64,000 bases of DNA. Origin: Cyclobacterium amurskyense (GTDB taxonomy: Bacteria; Bacteroidota; Bacteroidia; Cytophagales; Cyclobacteriaceae). Below the pieces are notes generated by a model, which had not been told where the DNA came from, searched no databases, and worked only from the letters and a program-made list of their open reading frames with translations. The stretch is from NCBI RefSeq assembly GCF_001050135.1, contig NZ_CP012040.1, positions 5,101,001-5,165,000 on the forward strand. Direction: 5' to 3'. The stretch's first letter is position 1; each line of letters starts with the position of its first letter. Positions 53,431 to 62,611 of this stretch are shown here, in pieces. The position numbers and the translations under genes were made by a program.

Positions 53431-54480
53431 ATGAAAAAATTAATCACACCTATAGTAATTGTATTCCTAGCTGGAGTAATCGGCTTTACACTTTATAAAA
53501 ACAAGGAAGAAATGGGAGTCAAAGCTGAGCAAGCGATGAAGACCAGTGAATTCATACCAGTGAGAACCCAATTGATTACAAAAACATCGAATTCTATTTC
53601 ATTTACCACCAATGGTACTTTTATACCTAGCCAAGAGCTAATCCTAAAATCTGAAGGCAGTGGTAAAGTTGTAAGAATATTGAAAGACAAAGGAGATTAT
53701 GTCTCCAAAGGAGATGTAATAGCCAGACTTGACGATGAATTGTTACAAGCTGAGCTTTCAATAGCAGAAACAAAATTTCAGCAATACACCAGAGATCTGC
53801 GTAGGTATGAAAATCTAGCTGGAACAGAAGCCATAACCGAAAAGCAACTTGAAGAAATTCAGAACGCTCATAAAATGGGGGCTTCTGAAATTAAGATGAT
53901 CAAAAGAAGGTTGACCAATACTGTAATCACTGCCCCTATCTCAGGCTATATCAATGAAGACTATATTGAAATCGGTACTTTAATGAACCCAGGAATGGAT
54001 GTAGTAGAGATTGTAAACGTGATGCCTTTGAAATTGGTGGTCCAGGTAGCAGAAATGGAAATCGCCAATATCAAGGTGGGAGATGAAGTTCAGGTTAAGG
54101 TAGGAGTGATCCCTGACCAAGAATTCACAGGGAAAGTTTCTTTTACCAGTAGTAAAGGTGATGCTTCTTTAAAATACCAGGTTGAAATTGAATTGGAGGA
54201 CAGTTCTGATAAAATCAAGCCAGGGATGTTTGCTTATGCGACCTTTGACTACCCTGCTCAAGATGCAATATTGATAGAAAGAACTTCTTTGGTAAGAGGA
54301 GTGAAAAATCCGGAAGTCTATACTCTGGAAGACGGAAAAGCGACTTTGAAGAAAATTAAAATCTCTCAGTTGGGTGATAGCAAATTGGTGCTTTTGGAAG
54401 GATTGTCCATTGGCGACAAGGTGATCACTTCTGGTTTGATCAATCTTAAGGATGGAATGGCTGTAACCGAACTACAATAG
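53431..54480 (+). CDS. RND efflux periplasmic adaptor protein
   Basis: 349 residues starting at ATG 53431 (an upstream TTG in frame is not needed). An N-terminal membrane anchor or signal (ITPIVIVFLAGVIGFTLY) is followed by a biotinyl-lipoyl-like domain (SGKVVRILKDKGDYVSKGDVIARLDDELLQAELSIAE), a helical hairpin, TVITAPISGYINEDYIEIGTLM, and a beta-barrel and membrane-proximal domain. This is the order of HlyD/AcrA-type adaptors. It bridges the RND pump 7 bp downstream and the TolC-like protein upstream. Confidence 0.95.
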   Translation: MKKLITPIVIVFLAGVIGFTLYKNKEEMGVKAEQAMKTSEFIPVRTQLITKTSNSISFTTNGTFIPSQELILKSEGSGKVVRILKDKGDYVSKGDVIARLDDELLQAELSIAETKFQQYTRDLRRYENLAGTEAITEKQLEEIQNAHKMGASEIKMIKRRLTNTVITAPISGYINEDYIEIGTLMNPGMDVVEIVNVMPLKLVVQVAEMEIANIKVGDEVQVKVGVIPDQEFTGKVSFTSSKGDASLKYQVEIELEDSSDKIKPGMFAYATFDYPAQDAILIERTSLVRGVKNPEVYTLEDGKATLKKIKISQLGDSKLVLLEGLSIGDKVITSGLINLKDGMAVTELQ

Positions 54481-54487
54481 AAAGAAG

Positions 54488-57400
54488 ATGCAAATAACTA
54501 AAATAGCTATTCAAAGGTCCACCATAGTGGTGGTGCTTTTTACCATTCTGACTTCCTTGGGGATATTCTCCTATAGTCAAATGTCCTATGAACTATTACC
54601 CAAGTTCAGTCCAAATGTAGTCACTGTATCTACCCTTTATCCAGGTTCAGCTCCTACGGAGGTAGAGAATTCGGTTACCCGAAAATTGGAAGATGCATTG
54701 GCATCTCTTGAAGGGATTGATGTTATGAAATCTACTTCTCTGGAAAGCTTTTCCATTATCACCATTGAGCTTAAAGATGATGTGGATGTTGATGTCATTT
54801 TACAAGATGCACAACGAAAAATTGATGCGATTTTGGGTGACCTACCTGAGGATGCAGATCCTCCTTCCTTAGGCAAGTTCAGCCTTGATGACATGCCTAT
54901 CATGCAGTTGGGAGCCTATTCCAGCCTGAATGCCACGGAATTTTATGATTTGATGGATCAGCGTATTCAGCCTACCTTGGCTCAGATTGATGGGGTCGCT
55001 CAGGTTAATTTGTTAGGTGGCACTGAAAGAGAAATCAAGGTCAATCTTAACCAAAACAAGCTTGAAGCTCTTGGAATATCTCCTTTGGAAGTTAACCGTG
55101 CTATAGCTTCAGCAAATTTGGATTTTCCAACAGGAAAACTTAAGAGCGATGAGGAGCAGATCTTGATTCGTTTGTCTGGGAAGTTTAGTTCTGTGGATGA
55201 AATTAGAAATCTTGTCGTTACCCAAAAAGGTCCATCTACGATTAGAATAAAGGACCTTGCCGAAGTAGTGGATTCAAAAAAGGATGAGGAAATTTTGAGT
55301 AGACTGAATGGCAATTCTGCCATTGGGATATCCATTCAAAAACAATCAGATGCGAATGCAGTAGATGTGGCTGAAAATGTAAACCTGGCCCTGGCTGGTT
55401 TGGAAAAAACTTACGGTGGCAATGACCTTAAATTTGAGGTATCACAAGACAGTTCAACCTTTACCTTGGAAGCTGCCAATGCAGTAATCCATGATTTGAT
55501 TATTGCCGTTGTACTTGTGGCAATTATCATGTTATTGTTTTTGCACAGTATTAGAAATGCTGTGATTGTTATGATCGCAGTACCCGCTTCCATAGTGGCT
55601 ACTTTTACTATAATGTATTTGGCCGGTTTTACCTTAAACCTTATGAGTTTGCTTGCACTTTCTCTGGTTGTTGGTATTCTGGTGGATGATGCCATTGTGG
55701 TGATTGAAAACATTTACCGTCACATGGAAAAAGGGAAATCAGCTGTACAGGCATCTTATGATGGAATCCGAGAAATTGGAGGTACCGTGGTTTCCATTAC
55801 CCTTGTGATCGTGGTAGTATTTGTGCCTTTGTCACTTACTGGTGGATTAATTGCCGGTATCTTGACCCAATTTAGTATCACCGTAGCTGTGGCTACCTTA
55901 ATCAGTTTATTGGTGGCTTTTACCTTAATTCCTTTATTGACCTCCAGGTTTTCAAAATTGGAACACATCAATCCTAAGAGCATATTCGGGAAAATAATCA
56001 ATGGTTTTGAAAAGATCTTGGACAGTATTGTCAATTGGTTGACAGGTATTCTTAAATGGGCTTTCAACCACAAGGCCGTCACTTTGATTGCAACATTTGC
56101 ATTATTTGTATCTTCTTTTATGCTTGTAAGCAATGGCTTTATTGGAAGTGAATTTGTTGGGCAAGGGGATAAAGGGGAATTTATCATTAGGATAGAATTG
56201 CCAAAATCATCTACCATAGAAGAAACCAATTTCACCACAATGGAAGCCGAGCATTTCTTAAGAACTTTTCCAGAAATAACAGGTGTCTTTACTACTATTG
56301 GACAAACTACAGGTGGGTTTTCCAGTGCCACATCCACGCCTTATGCGGCGGAATTGACTGTGAAAATGGTTCCTTCTGAGGAGCGTACAAGTACTGCGCC
56401 TGAGTTTGCAAGAGAGATGGAAATCGCATTGGAAGAAAACATTGTTGGTGCTGAATTCACTGCTGTTCCAATTGCCATAACCGGGACAGCTAGCGATGCT
56501 CCCATTCAAATATTGTTATCAGGCCCTGATTTGGCCACCTTAAAATCGTTTTCCGATCAGGTATTGGAAGAGGTGATCCAAGTTCCAGGAACAAGGAAAG
56601 TTGAGACCTCTCTGGAAGATGGAAACCCTGAGATTAGTGTAGAAGTAGACCGGGCCAAAATGGCTGATCTTGGTTTGGATATGGCCATGGTAGGAAGTAC
56701 CATGCAGGTAGCATTCAATGGGAATACAGATACTAAATACAGAGATGGAGATTTTGAATACGACATCAATATCAGGTTAGATGAGTTTGACAGAAGATCT
56801 GTTACAGATATAGAAAATCTAGCCTTTATCAACACAAGGGGAGAGACCATCCTACTAAAACAATTTGCCACTGCTAGTCCTTCAGAAGGACCAAGTAAAC
56901 TTACTCGTCAAAATAGGATCACATCTGTGTCTATAAATTCTCAGGTTTCTGGACGGCCTACTGGAACAGTGGGTGAAGAAATAAAGGCAAGGATTGCCAA
57001 ACTTGATTTACCAAATGAAGTGACGATAGCTTATGAGGGAGACCTTAAAATGCAGGAAGAGGGGTTTGGTAGCTTGGGAATTGCCTTATTGGCTTCCATA
57101 CTGTTGATTTATTTGATTATGGTCGCTTTGTACGACAATTACGTATATCCGCTGGTAGTGATGTTTTCCCTTCCGTTGGCCATCATTGGAGCCTTATTGG
57201 CTTTGGCCATGTCTGGATCTTCTCTGAGTATCTTTAGTATTCTAGGCTTGATCATGCTAATGGGATTGGTTGCAAAAAATGCGATTTTATTGGTGGATTT
57301 TGCCAATCAGCTAAAGGCTGCAGGAATAGAAGTCAAAGCTGCCCTTTTTAAAGCTGTAGAGATTAGGTTCAGACCTATTTTGATGACAACGCTAGCCATG

Positions 57401-57643
57401 GTCTTTGGTATGTTGCCAATTGCCCTCGCTTCTGGAGCAGGTGCAGAATGGAAAAATGGTTTGGCTTGGGCACTTATTGGAGGCTTGATTTCTTCCATGT
57501 TCCTTACCATGGTAATTGTTCCTGTTATCTACTATGTATTTGATCGTATACTGGCCAAGTTTGGTAAGGATAAGAAAAATGAAATAGTGATAGAAGAAAC
57601 CGAATTGTCTGAAACTGATTCAGAGGTAGCGGCTTATATCTAA
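54488..57643 (+). CDS. RND efflux transporter, AcrB/HAE1-type
   Basis: 1051 residues, the usual length. Twelve membrane helices in two halves are visible: one near residues 10-30 (TIVVVLFTILTSLGIFSYS), a cluster around 335-480 with LVVGILVDDAIVVIENIYRHM (helix 4, with the conserved proton-relay Asp pair), and a second cluster around 865-1030 (LGLIMLMGLVAKNAILLVDFANQ). Two large periplasmic porter and docking loops lie between them. It expels drugs, detergents or lipids using proton flow. The start 7 bp after the adaptor has a purine-rich ribosome site (AAAGAAG). It is the last gene of the operon; a hairpin follows. Confidence 0.96.
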   Translation: MQITKIAIQRSTIVVVLFTILTSLGIFSYSQMSYELLPKFSPNVVTVSTLYPGSAPTEVENSVTRKLEDALASLEGIDVMKSTSLESFSIITIELKDDVDVDVILQDAQRKIDAILGDLPEDADPPSLGKFSLDDMPIMQLGAYSSLNATEFYDLMDQRIQPTLAQIDGVAQVNLLGGTEREIKVNLNQNKLEALGISPLEVNRAIASANLDFPTGKLKSDEEQILIRLSGKFSSVDEIRNLVVTQKGPSTIRIKDLAEVVDSKKDEEILSRLNGNSAIGISIQKQSDANAVDVAENVNLALAGLEKTYGGNDLKFEVSQDSSTFTLEAANAVIHDLIIAVVLVAIIMLLFLHSIRNAVIVMIAVPASIVATFTIMYLAGFTLNLMSLLALSLVVGILVDDAIVVIENIYRHMEKGKSAVQASYDGIREIGGTVVSITLVIVVVFVPLSLTGGLIAGILTQFSITVAVATLISLLVAFTLIPLLTSRFSKLEHINPKSIFGKIINGFEKILDSIVNWLTGILKWAFNHKAVTLIATFALFVSSFMLVSNGFIGSEFVGQGDKGEFIIRIELPKSSTIEETNFTTMEAEHFLRTFPEITGVFTTIGQTTGGFSSATSTPYAAELTVKMVPSEERTSTAPEFAREMEIALEENIVGAEFTAVPIAITGTASDAPIQILLSGPDLATLKSFSDQVLEEVIQVPGTRKVETSLEDGNPEISVEVDRAKMADLGLDMAMVGSTMQVAFNGNTDTKYRDGDFEYDINIRLDEFDRRSVTDIENLAFINTRGETILLKQFATASPSEGPSKLTRQNRITSVSINSQVSGRPTGTVGEEIKARIAKLDLPNEVTIAYEGDLKMQEEGFGSLGIALLASILLIYLIMVALYDNYVYPLVVMFSLPLAIIGALLALAMSGSSLSIFSILGLIMLMGLVAKNAILLVDFANQLKAAGIEVKAALFKAVEIRFRPILMTTLAMVFGMLPIALASGAGAEWKNGLAWALIGGLISSMFLTMVIVPVIYYVFDRILAKFGKDKKNEIVIEETELSETDSEVAAYI

Positions 57644-57695
57644 ATCAATTGGCTATTTGAAATCAATAAAAGTATAGTATTAAAAAAGAAAAGAG

Positions 57696-57727
57696 GTTGG
57701 CAGTATTTGAATTTAATTACTGCCAAC
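57696..57727 (+). terminator. Hairpin after the RND operon
   Basis: GTTGGCAGTA (57696-57705) pairs exactly with TACTGCCAAC (57718-57727) across a 12-base AT-rich loop. It lies 53 bp after the RND stop. The T-run is interrupted (TTCCATATTTCC), so terminator strength is uncertain. Confidence 0.6.
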
Positions 57728-57828
57728 TTCCATATTTCCATTCTTATTTAAAATAAATATATAGTTGTAACCGTTTAAAAATGAGTAGCTTGAAGCTTCC
57801 TTAAAACGGGAAATTTAAATCCTTAAAA

Positions 57829-58068
57829 ATGAATAATTATACAAGATTGAAAGCGATTGTTGAGGTATTTGGTCAATATGGGATTGCTCCCGTGGCTAAG
57901 GTTAAGCGAGCTGATTTTGTGAATGACCTTGGTTTTGACAAGGTTTTTTTGAACGGATTGATTTTCGATGTTGAAACTGTCCTTCAAATGGAATTGGAAG
58001 ATGAAATTGTGCAATCCTTAAGGAGACCTGAAGATTTAATTCAGTATTTTCTTCAGCACCAAAATTAA
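57829..58068 (+). CDS. Acyl-carrier-protein-like small protein without the carrier serine
   Basis: A 79-residue cytoplasmic protein with the helical pattern of an acyl carrier protein. The stretch RADFVNDLGFDKVFLNGLIFDVETVLQMEL aligns with the helix II region of ACPs, where the motif is normally GFDSL. Here the Ser that carries phosphopantetheine is Lys or Val (GFDKVFLN), so no prosthetic group can be attached there. The ending DEIVQSLRRPEDLIQYFLQ also matches the ACP C-terminus (TVGDLVxY-type). It may be a regulatory or structural ACP homologue. It stands alone between two hairpins; no fatty-acid or polyketide genes are near. Confidence 0.75.
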   Translation: MNNYTRLKAIVEVFGQYGIAPVAKVKRADFVNDLGFDKVFLNGLIFDVETVLQMELEDEIVQSLRRPEDLIQYFLQHQN

Positions 58069-58130
58069 GGTCTCTATTTTAATGCCAGTTACCTGATTAT
58101 TAATTTCATTAGTTCTCAGAATTTCGAATA

Positions 58131-58180
58131 AAACAGGCAATAACCATCCTAACGCTTATTAGAATGGCTATTGCCTGTTT
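58131..58180 (+). terminator. Rho-independent terminator after the ACP-like gene
   Basis: AAACAGGCAATAACCAT (58131-58147) pairs with ATGGCTATTGCCTGTTT (58164-58180) with one mismatch; ATTGTTTTAG follows. It lies 63 bp after the ACP-like stop. Confidence 0.8.
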
Positions 58181-58258
58181 ATTGTTTTAGTCAATTCTAT
58201 TATAGGAACTGACCAGAAGATCAATAAGAATAGGTCAAAAATTAGCTGTCCATTTTCT

Positions 58259-58474
58259 TTAAACCCGGATTATGTAATAGAATTTCTCCGCCCTGACAAT
58301 GTCAGGGGTGAAGCCTGTCCCGTGTTTACGGGAAGTGTTGCAATCGCAAGACAATCGGTCTTTTTGGAGATTATAGCATAGCACCGCTATGGTGAAATTG
58401 AAAACAGCAACGATTGGGTATTTTAAAGCGATTTCAGCACGTAATAGAATGTCTATTGCATATTTCGAGTTAAA
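58259..58474 (+). repeat. MITE-like dispersed repeat, full copy C
   Basis: 216 bp with terminal inverted repeats: TTAAACCCGGATTATGTAATAG at the left and CTATTGCATATTTCGAGTTAA at the right are near reverse complements. Inside are hairpins CCCTGAC-aat-GTCAGGG, CCCGT-gttt-ACGGG and AATAGA-atg-TCTATT. It matches the reverse complement of copy A almost throughout. The right end overlaps the last codons of the sulfatase gene. No coding capacity is seen. Confidence 0.85.
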
Positions 58475-59754
58475 ACCTTCTCGAAACTCCTGATGACTTT
58501 TTGTGATTTTTTATCTAGGTCAGCTTTTTTCACTGCCTTTTTTTCATACAAATCCTCTTTCAACTGGTAGATTTCTCCATTTTTATACAACTTTAATTCG
58601 GTATTGTGTATAAATGTTCTTGGTGCAAATTTCCCCCAATTTGGAGCGTAATGGCAGAAAATCCATTCCCTTTTATTTTTAGGATTTTCATTTCCCAAAA
58701 GTTGGGGGTAAAAGCTTATGCCATCCGTAAAGAATTTGTCACCTTTCATTTCTGCCCCAGAAGCTTCCATCAAAGTAGGTACAAAATCAGTGAAATCTAT
58801 TAGGTTTGGATTGATACTCCCTGCCTTAATTTTACCTGGCCAATAAGCGATCATGGGAACATGGGTGCCCAAATCATTGGTATAGCCTTTGTTTCCTTGC
58901 AACAATACCCCATTTACAGTTGAAGTCACATCTCTATCCGTACCATTGTCACCTATAAAAAGGATCAGCGTATTTTCAGCTATTCCAAGATCAGTTATCT
59001 TCTTAATGATACGGCCTACCAAATGGTCCATATGCTTTACCATATCCGAAAATAATTCAGGATCATTTAAGCGTGTCTTTGGGTCATAATCTGAGAATGC
59101 CACTGAGCTAGGTATAGGTTCAAATGGATCATGTGTCAAGACCATTGGGAAATAAGCAAAGAAAGGATTGGTTGTATTTTTTTCCATAAAAGTCTCCAGA
59201 TAATCTACAAAAAGATCCGGCCCATATTTTCCCTCGAACATTTCTACACCCGTCTCCCTTGTATCCAATAGGGGGTCTTTATACCTGGAACCAAGCTCCT
59301 TAACCTGCCAAAGCCTGTAATTATCGAAACCTGCCTCAAGAGGTAAACTTCCCCCTTGACCAGCAGCCAATTCCCTTTGCTTGACATTCCCATACAATTG
59401 CCATTTTCCAACAACACATGTAGCATAGCCCTGTGCTTTTAAAAGATGTCCAAAAGTAGTTTCCTTTGGATCCAGGATTCCAAACCCCTTATAATTTCTA
59501 AAATTATATTTGCCTGTCATTAATTGTACCCTTGAAGGGGTACACAAGGGCATGGAATGCGCGTTTTCAAACTTCATGCCTCCAGCAATCATCTTATCCA
59601 GATGGGGTGTTTGGTTGTAGTCATTACCATAAGCTGCCAATGCTTCATAACCCAGATCATCAGCCATAATCAATATAATATTGGGCTGTTCCTGTGAAAA
59701 GACGCCTTGAAATGACAGGAAGTAAAGGCATATAATTAAGAAAGCGTATCTCAT
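58453..59754 (-). CDS. Secreted sulfatase (formylglycine type)
   Basis: 433 residues with a leader (FLIICLYFLSFQGVFSQ). The metal and active-site blocks are complete: IILIMADDLGYE (Asp32, Asp33), the formylglycine motif CTPSRVQLMTGKYN (Cys71), GKWQLYG, and FIGDNGTDR. It hydrolyses sulfate esters, here probably on glycosaminoglycan-like polymer, given the PL8 lyase 71 bp upstream in the same direction. The maturation enzyme is not in the window. The final codons (Leu-Thr-Arg-Asn-Met-Gln-stop) lie in the terminal repeat of the MITE-like element, so the C-terminus has been changed by that insertion. Confidence 0.94.
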   Translation of the reverse strand: MRYAFLIICLYFLSFQGVFSQEQPNIILIMADDLGYEALAAYGNDYNQTPHLDKMIAGGMKFENAHSMPLCTPSRVQLMTGKYNFRNYKGFGILDPKETTFGHLLKAQGYATCVVGKWQLYGNVKQRELAAGQGGSLPLEAGFDNYRLWQVKELGSRYKDPLLDTRETGVEMFEGKYGPDLFVDYLETFMEKNTTNPFFAYFPMVLTHDPFEPIPSSVAFSDYDPKTRLNDPELFSDMVKHMDHLVGRIIKKITDLGIAENTLILFIGDNGTDRDVTSTVNGVLLQGNKGYTNDLGTHVPMIAYWPGKIKAGSINPNLIDFTDFVPTLMEASGAEMKGDKFFTDGISFYPQLLGNENPKNKREWIFCHYAPNWGKFAPRTFIHNTELKLYKNGEIYQLKEDLYEKKAVKKADLDKKSQKVIRSFEKVLTRNMQ

Positions 59755-59825
59755 GTTAATTAAGAGGGTTAATGTCTTGAGAATGTATTTATTTTATTGA
59801 TTTTTAAGTATTTATAATCAATTAC

Positions 59826-62009
59826 TTAAAGTTTAAAATTAAGACTTTTTCCAGAAAATACTCCTTTAGGCATTTGAACAATAAACTGGGAGGTTTTTGT
59901 TTTCCTGTTTTTAATTACTTTAATATCAGGATCTTTCAGACTGTAAAGCCCCTCCAAAGTAAACTTAAGCTCCGTCAATTTCCTGGTAGGGTCTGAAATA
60001 GAAAAAGATTCTACTTTCCCTCTTTTCAGTTTCAGCATTATGATTCCAGCATTTTCCATCTGCAAATCCAGTTTCTTTTCCAGTGATAAATTTCCAGATT
60101 GGTAAAATACTGCCTGTACTACATTCTCATCCTTGTTCTTTACCGCCTGTAGGTCCTTGGTATTGGAAAGAATTTCATAAGGTGTTCCTGCTTCATAAAT
60201 GGTTTTCAGCTCATTTTCTGAAATGGATGGAAAAACCATATAGGCATAACTACCATTTTTAGGTTTTACTCCATGCTCAAACCACACTTTCAATACCTCT
60301 TTTGAAACTACTTTTGTGGAAGCGTTCTTTTGATCCGTTATATCAGACCAGCGTCCTGTTTCTGTTTTATTTGAGACATGAACAGTTTCTTCATTGGGAA
60401 AAATATAACCAATATTCCCATGATACAAATACTTCAGTTGATCTATTTTATGGCTTCCTTCGGGAAGTATTTTGGCTGTTTTTCCTGACTTCAATGTACT
60501 TACAGGAGATCTCATTATCACCTGATCAACTGTAGTTGCAATGGGTAATTTTCGGCTTCCTTGAATGTCAGTACCTAGACAAACATAGCTTTGGTCAAAG
60601 AAAAACCAGGACTTTTTGGCTTTGGTACCATCATGAGGGCTGATAAAATCGAATCCTACTGCACCTTTTTGGCCATCTTCCACCGCGCCAACAAAGTCCA
60701 TTTTACCAGCTTTTTGGATGACATCTCCTCCCAGTAAGTTTGGCTTCTGCATGATAGTAGTTCCTGAGATTTTTTGCCAATCATAAACTGGCCAAATGTC
60801 ATGGTATTCATTTCCTTTAAGCATTAGGTAGTTGGTACCATCTGCCCGATGATGAGTCGTTATCCCTGGTCCATTATAGGGTTTTTCCATGTTTTTATTT
60901 CGGCTGGAAAACATCCGAACAGTAGTATAATAATTAGGTCGTTGTACCACAAAATGCTCCGTTTGCCAAAAGAACTTTGCAAAGGACAGGGAAGGAGAGG
61001 CTTCTCCTTTTCTTAGTCTAATAATCTCTTCCAACTCCTTCTTTCTGTAATCTGTACTACGAAGTAATCGCTCTATTTCAAGTGTACCTTTAGGTATGAA
61101 AGTAGCCCCAGTAGCAATAGACCGATTTTTTACACTTATATCCTCATAGATACCATATACCAGTTGTTTGTAAACACCATCCAGGTAATAATCCACCAAT
61201 TGATTTATTTTGTCAACTTCAAAAGCATATGAAGTTCCCGACACATAGTCTGACCACTCACCAAAAGCATTGGCGTATTTACCATAGCCATAGGAGGTGG
61301 TATTGTTTACTCGGTCTTCTCTATGATGGAAACTATAATCTTGCTGCATCCCACGGCTTCCATTATTAAATTTGATTTCATTGGCAATTATCTTGATCAC
61401 TTCATCAAAACCAGCTTTATCATCGTTGAATAGCAGGTTTTTGGCTAAAATTCCAGCGATTACTATTCTATCACCACTTGGTCTAGCCCCAGAGGCATTC
61501 ATATTCGCTCGTCCAATCATAGGTTGACTTTTTTCCACCAGTTCTTTAGGAAGCACATCTCCCATTAACAACATCAGGTTTACCAGGTTTTCAGGGGTTG
61601 TTATTTGGTTGTTATGCCAATTGTCACCTATAAAATCATTGTCCATCCAATATTTAGTAGCCAGAGTAATTTTCTCAAGCAATTGTCGATTATGATAATA
61701 GGTAGAACCTTCTGAATGATAGGCTTTGGCCAGAGTGACAAGTCTCAATAAATGCCTCCTTTGAGGGAAACCTGCTGTTCTGCTTAAGTCATCGTATTTG
61801 ATGTTCTTAAAACTACCATCCGCTTTTACCTTATTCAATATAGAGCCTATCTCATTTGATTCTACTTTGCCGGATTTTAATTGTTGAACCACTCTTTCCC
61901 TTATCAGGGCTATTTCATTGACCTGTGCTAACAAACTGCTGCTTAGGAATGTACCTAGGGTTAAAAGTAAAATTAATATAGGTTTTTTGGGTAAATTGTC
62001 GATTGTCAT
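59826..62009 (-). CDS. Polysaccharide lyase family 8 (chondroitin/hyaluronan-lyase-like)
   Basis: 727 residues with a leader (ILILLLTLGTFLSSSLLAQV). An alpha-toroid catalytic domain occupies about residues 35-360, with the substrate-stacking NWHNNQ at 130-135, ASGARPSGDR at 172-181, and the His/Tyr pair in SFHHREDRVNNTTSYGYGKY (His229, Tyr240 or Tyr242). The super-sandwich beta domain follows (LMLKGNEYHDIWPVYDW, PNEETVHVSNKTETGRWSDI, YAYMVFPSISENELKTI), ending in the Lyase_8 C-terminal region. It cleaves uronic-acid polymers by beta elimination. The sulfatase downstream points to a sulfated substrate such as chondroitin sulfate. The exact specificity is inferred. Confidence 0.88.
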   Translation of the reverse strand: MTIDNLPKKPILILLLTLGTFLSSSLLAQVNEIALIRERVVQQLKSGKVESNEIGSILNKVKADGSFKNIKYDDLSRTAGFPQRRHLLRLVTLAKAYHSEGSTYYHNRQLLEKITLATKYWMDNDFIGDNWHNNQITTPENLVNLMLLMGDVLPKELVEKSQPMIGRANMNASGARPSGDRIVIAGILAKNLLFNDDKAGFDEVIKIIANEIKFNNGSRGMQQDYSFHHREDRVNNTTSYGYGKYANAFGEWSDYVSGTSYAFEVDKINQLVDYYLDGVYKQLVYGIYEDISVKNRSIATGATFIPKGTLEIERLLRSTDYRKKELEEIIRLRKGEASPSLSFAKFFWQTEHFVVQRPNYYTTVRMFSSRNKNMEKPYNGPGITTHHRADGTNYLMLKGNEYHDIWPVYDWQKISGTTIMQKPNLLGGDVIQKAGKMDFVGAVEDGQKGAVGFDFISPHDGTKAKKSWFFFDQSYVCLGTDIQGSRKLPIATTVDQVIMRSPVSTLKSGKTAKILPEGSHKIDQLKYLYHGNIGYIFPNEETVHVSNKTETGRWSDITDQKNASTKVVSKEVLKVWFEHGVKPKNGSYAYMVFPSISENELKTIYEAGTPYEILSNTKDLQAVKNKDENVVQAVFYQSGNLSLEKKLDLQMENAGIIMLKLKRGKVESFSISDPTRKLTELKFTLEGLYSLKDPDIKVIKNRKTKTSQFIVQMPKGVFSGKSLNFKL

Positions 62010-62036
62010 TATTTCGAATAATTAATGCTGCTATTT

Positions 62037-62264
62037 CTAATCTGAGTTTTTATGATTTTCAGCTTCTTCCGTACTTTTCCTTAAACTTAAAGGACGCATG
62101 TCTGTCCATACTTTCTCTATATGTTCAAGGCATTTTTGCCTAGTACCTACTTTGCCTTCTGCTTCCCATCCTTTTGGAACCTCTCTTTCTTTGGGCCAAA
62201 TACTATACTGTTCTTCATGATTGATGACCACTAAAAACAGGCTGTTTTCCTCTTCTTCAAACAT
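62037..62264 (-). CDS. MbtH-like protein, orphan
   Basis: 75 residues, cytoplasmic. The family signature is nearly complete: NHEEQYSIWP, VPKGWE, GKVGTRQKCLEHIEKVWTDMRPLSLR, including the conserved Trp residues and the WTDMRPLSLR ending. MbtH proteins bind and activate adenylation domains of non-ribosomal peptide synthetases. No synthetase gene lies in this window, so a partner must be elsewhere or the protein has another role. It lies 27 bp upstream of the PL8 lyase on the same strand, an unexpected neighbour. Confidence 0.92.
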   Translation of the reverse strand: MFEEEENSLFLVVINHEEQYSIWPKEREVPKGWEAEGKVGTRQKCLEHIEKVWTDMRPLSLRKSTEEAENHKNSD

Positions 62265-62611
62265 TAAATTAGATTTTCATTTTAATTTACAGAATTTCAA
62301 TTTAGTTATTATCTTTTTCCTTACAATACCTTTAATACCGATTCTACTTATGCATTTAGATGTTTTTCTAAGAAGAGTTAAAAATGAATTTATATAAACA
62401 AAAGAAAATCAGGCTGCTTAGCTAATGCTTTTAAAATTATTAATTGGGTTCTTTTGGCTAAAAAATTATATATTTTAAAGAAATTCACCACTAAAATCTT
62501 TCGGACAAACACAATCCAAAAGTAGTTAGAATAAACCTACAATTCGATAGGAAAGAAACTTAGCACATTTATTGTGTTTTGGGAGAAAGAAATTTGGTTT
62601 AAAATATACAC
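62265..62611. other. Divergent intergenic region, no gene seen
   Basis: About 350 AT-rich bases between the MbtH-like gene (leftward) and the AI-2E transporter gene (rightward); it should hold both promoters. No clear repeat or hairpin was found. Confidence 0.5.

Noticed and set aside
55756..56337. 193-codon minus-strand frame inside the RND transporter gene
   Set aside because: Antisense shadow; the plus-strand frame carries full RND motifs.
5717..58474. Dispersed repeats as a CRISPR array
   Set aside because: Copies are tens of kilobases apart, about 215 bp long, with inverted ends and no regular spacers or cas genes.
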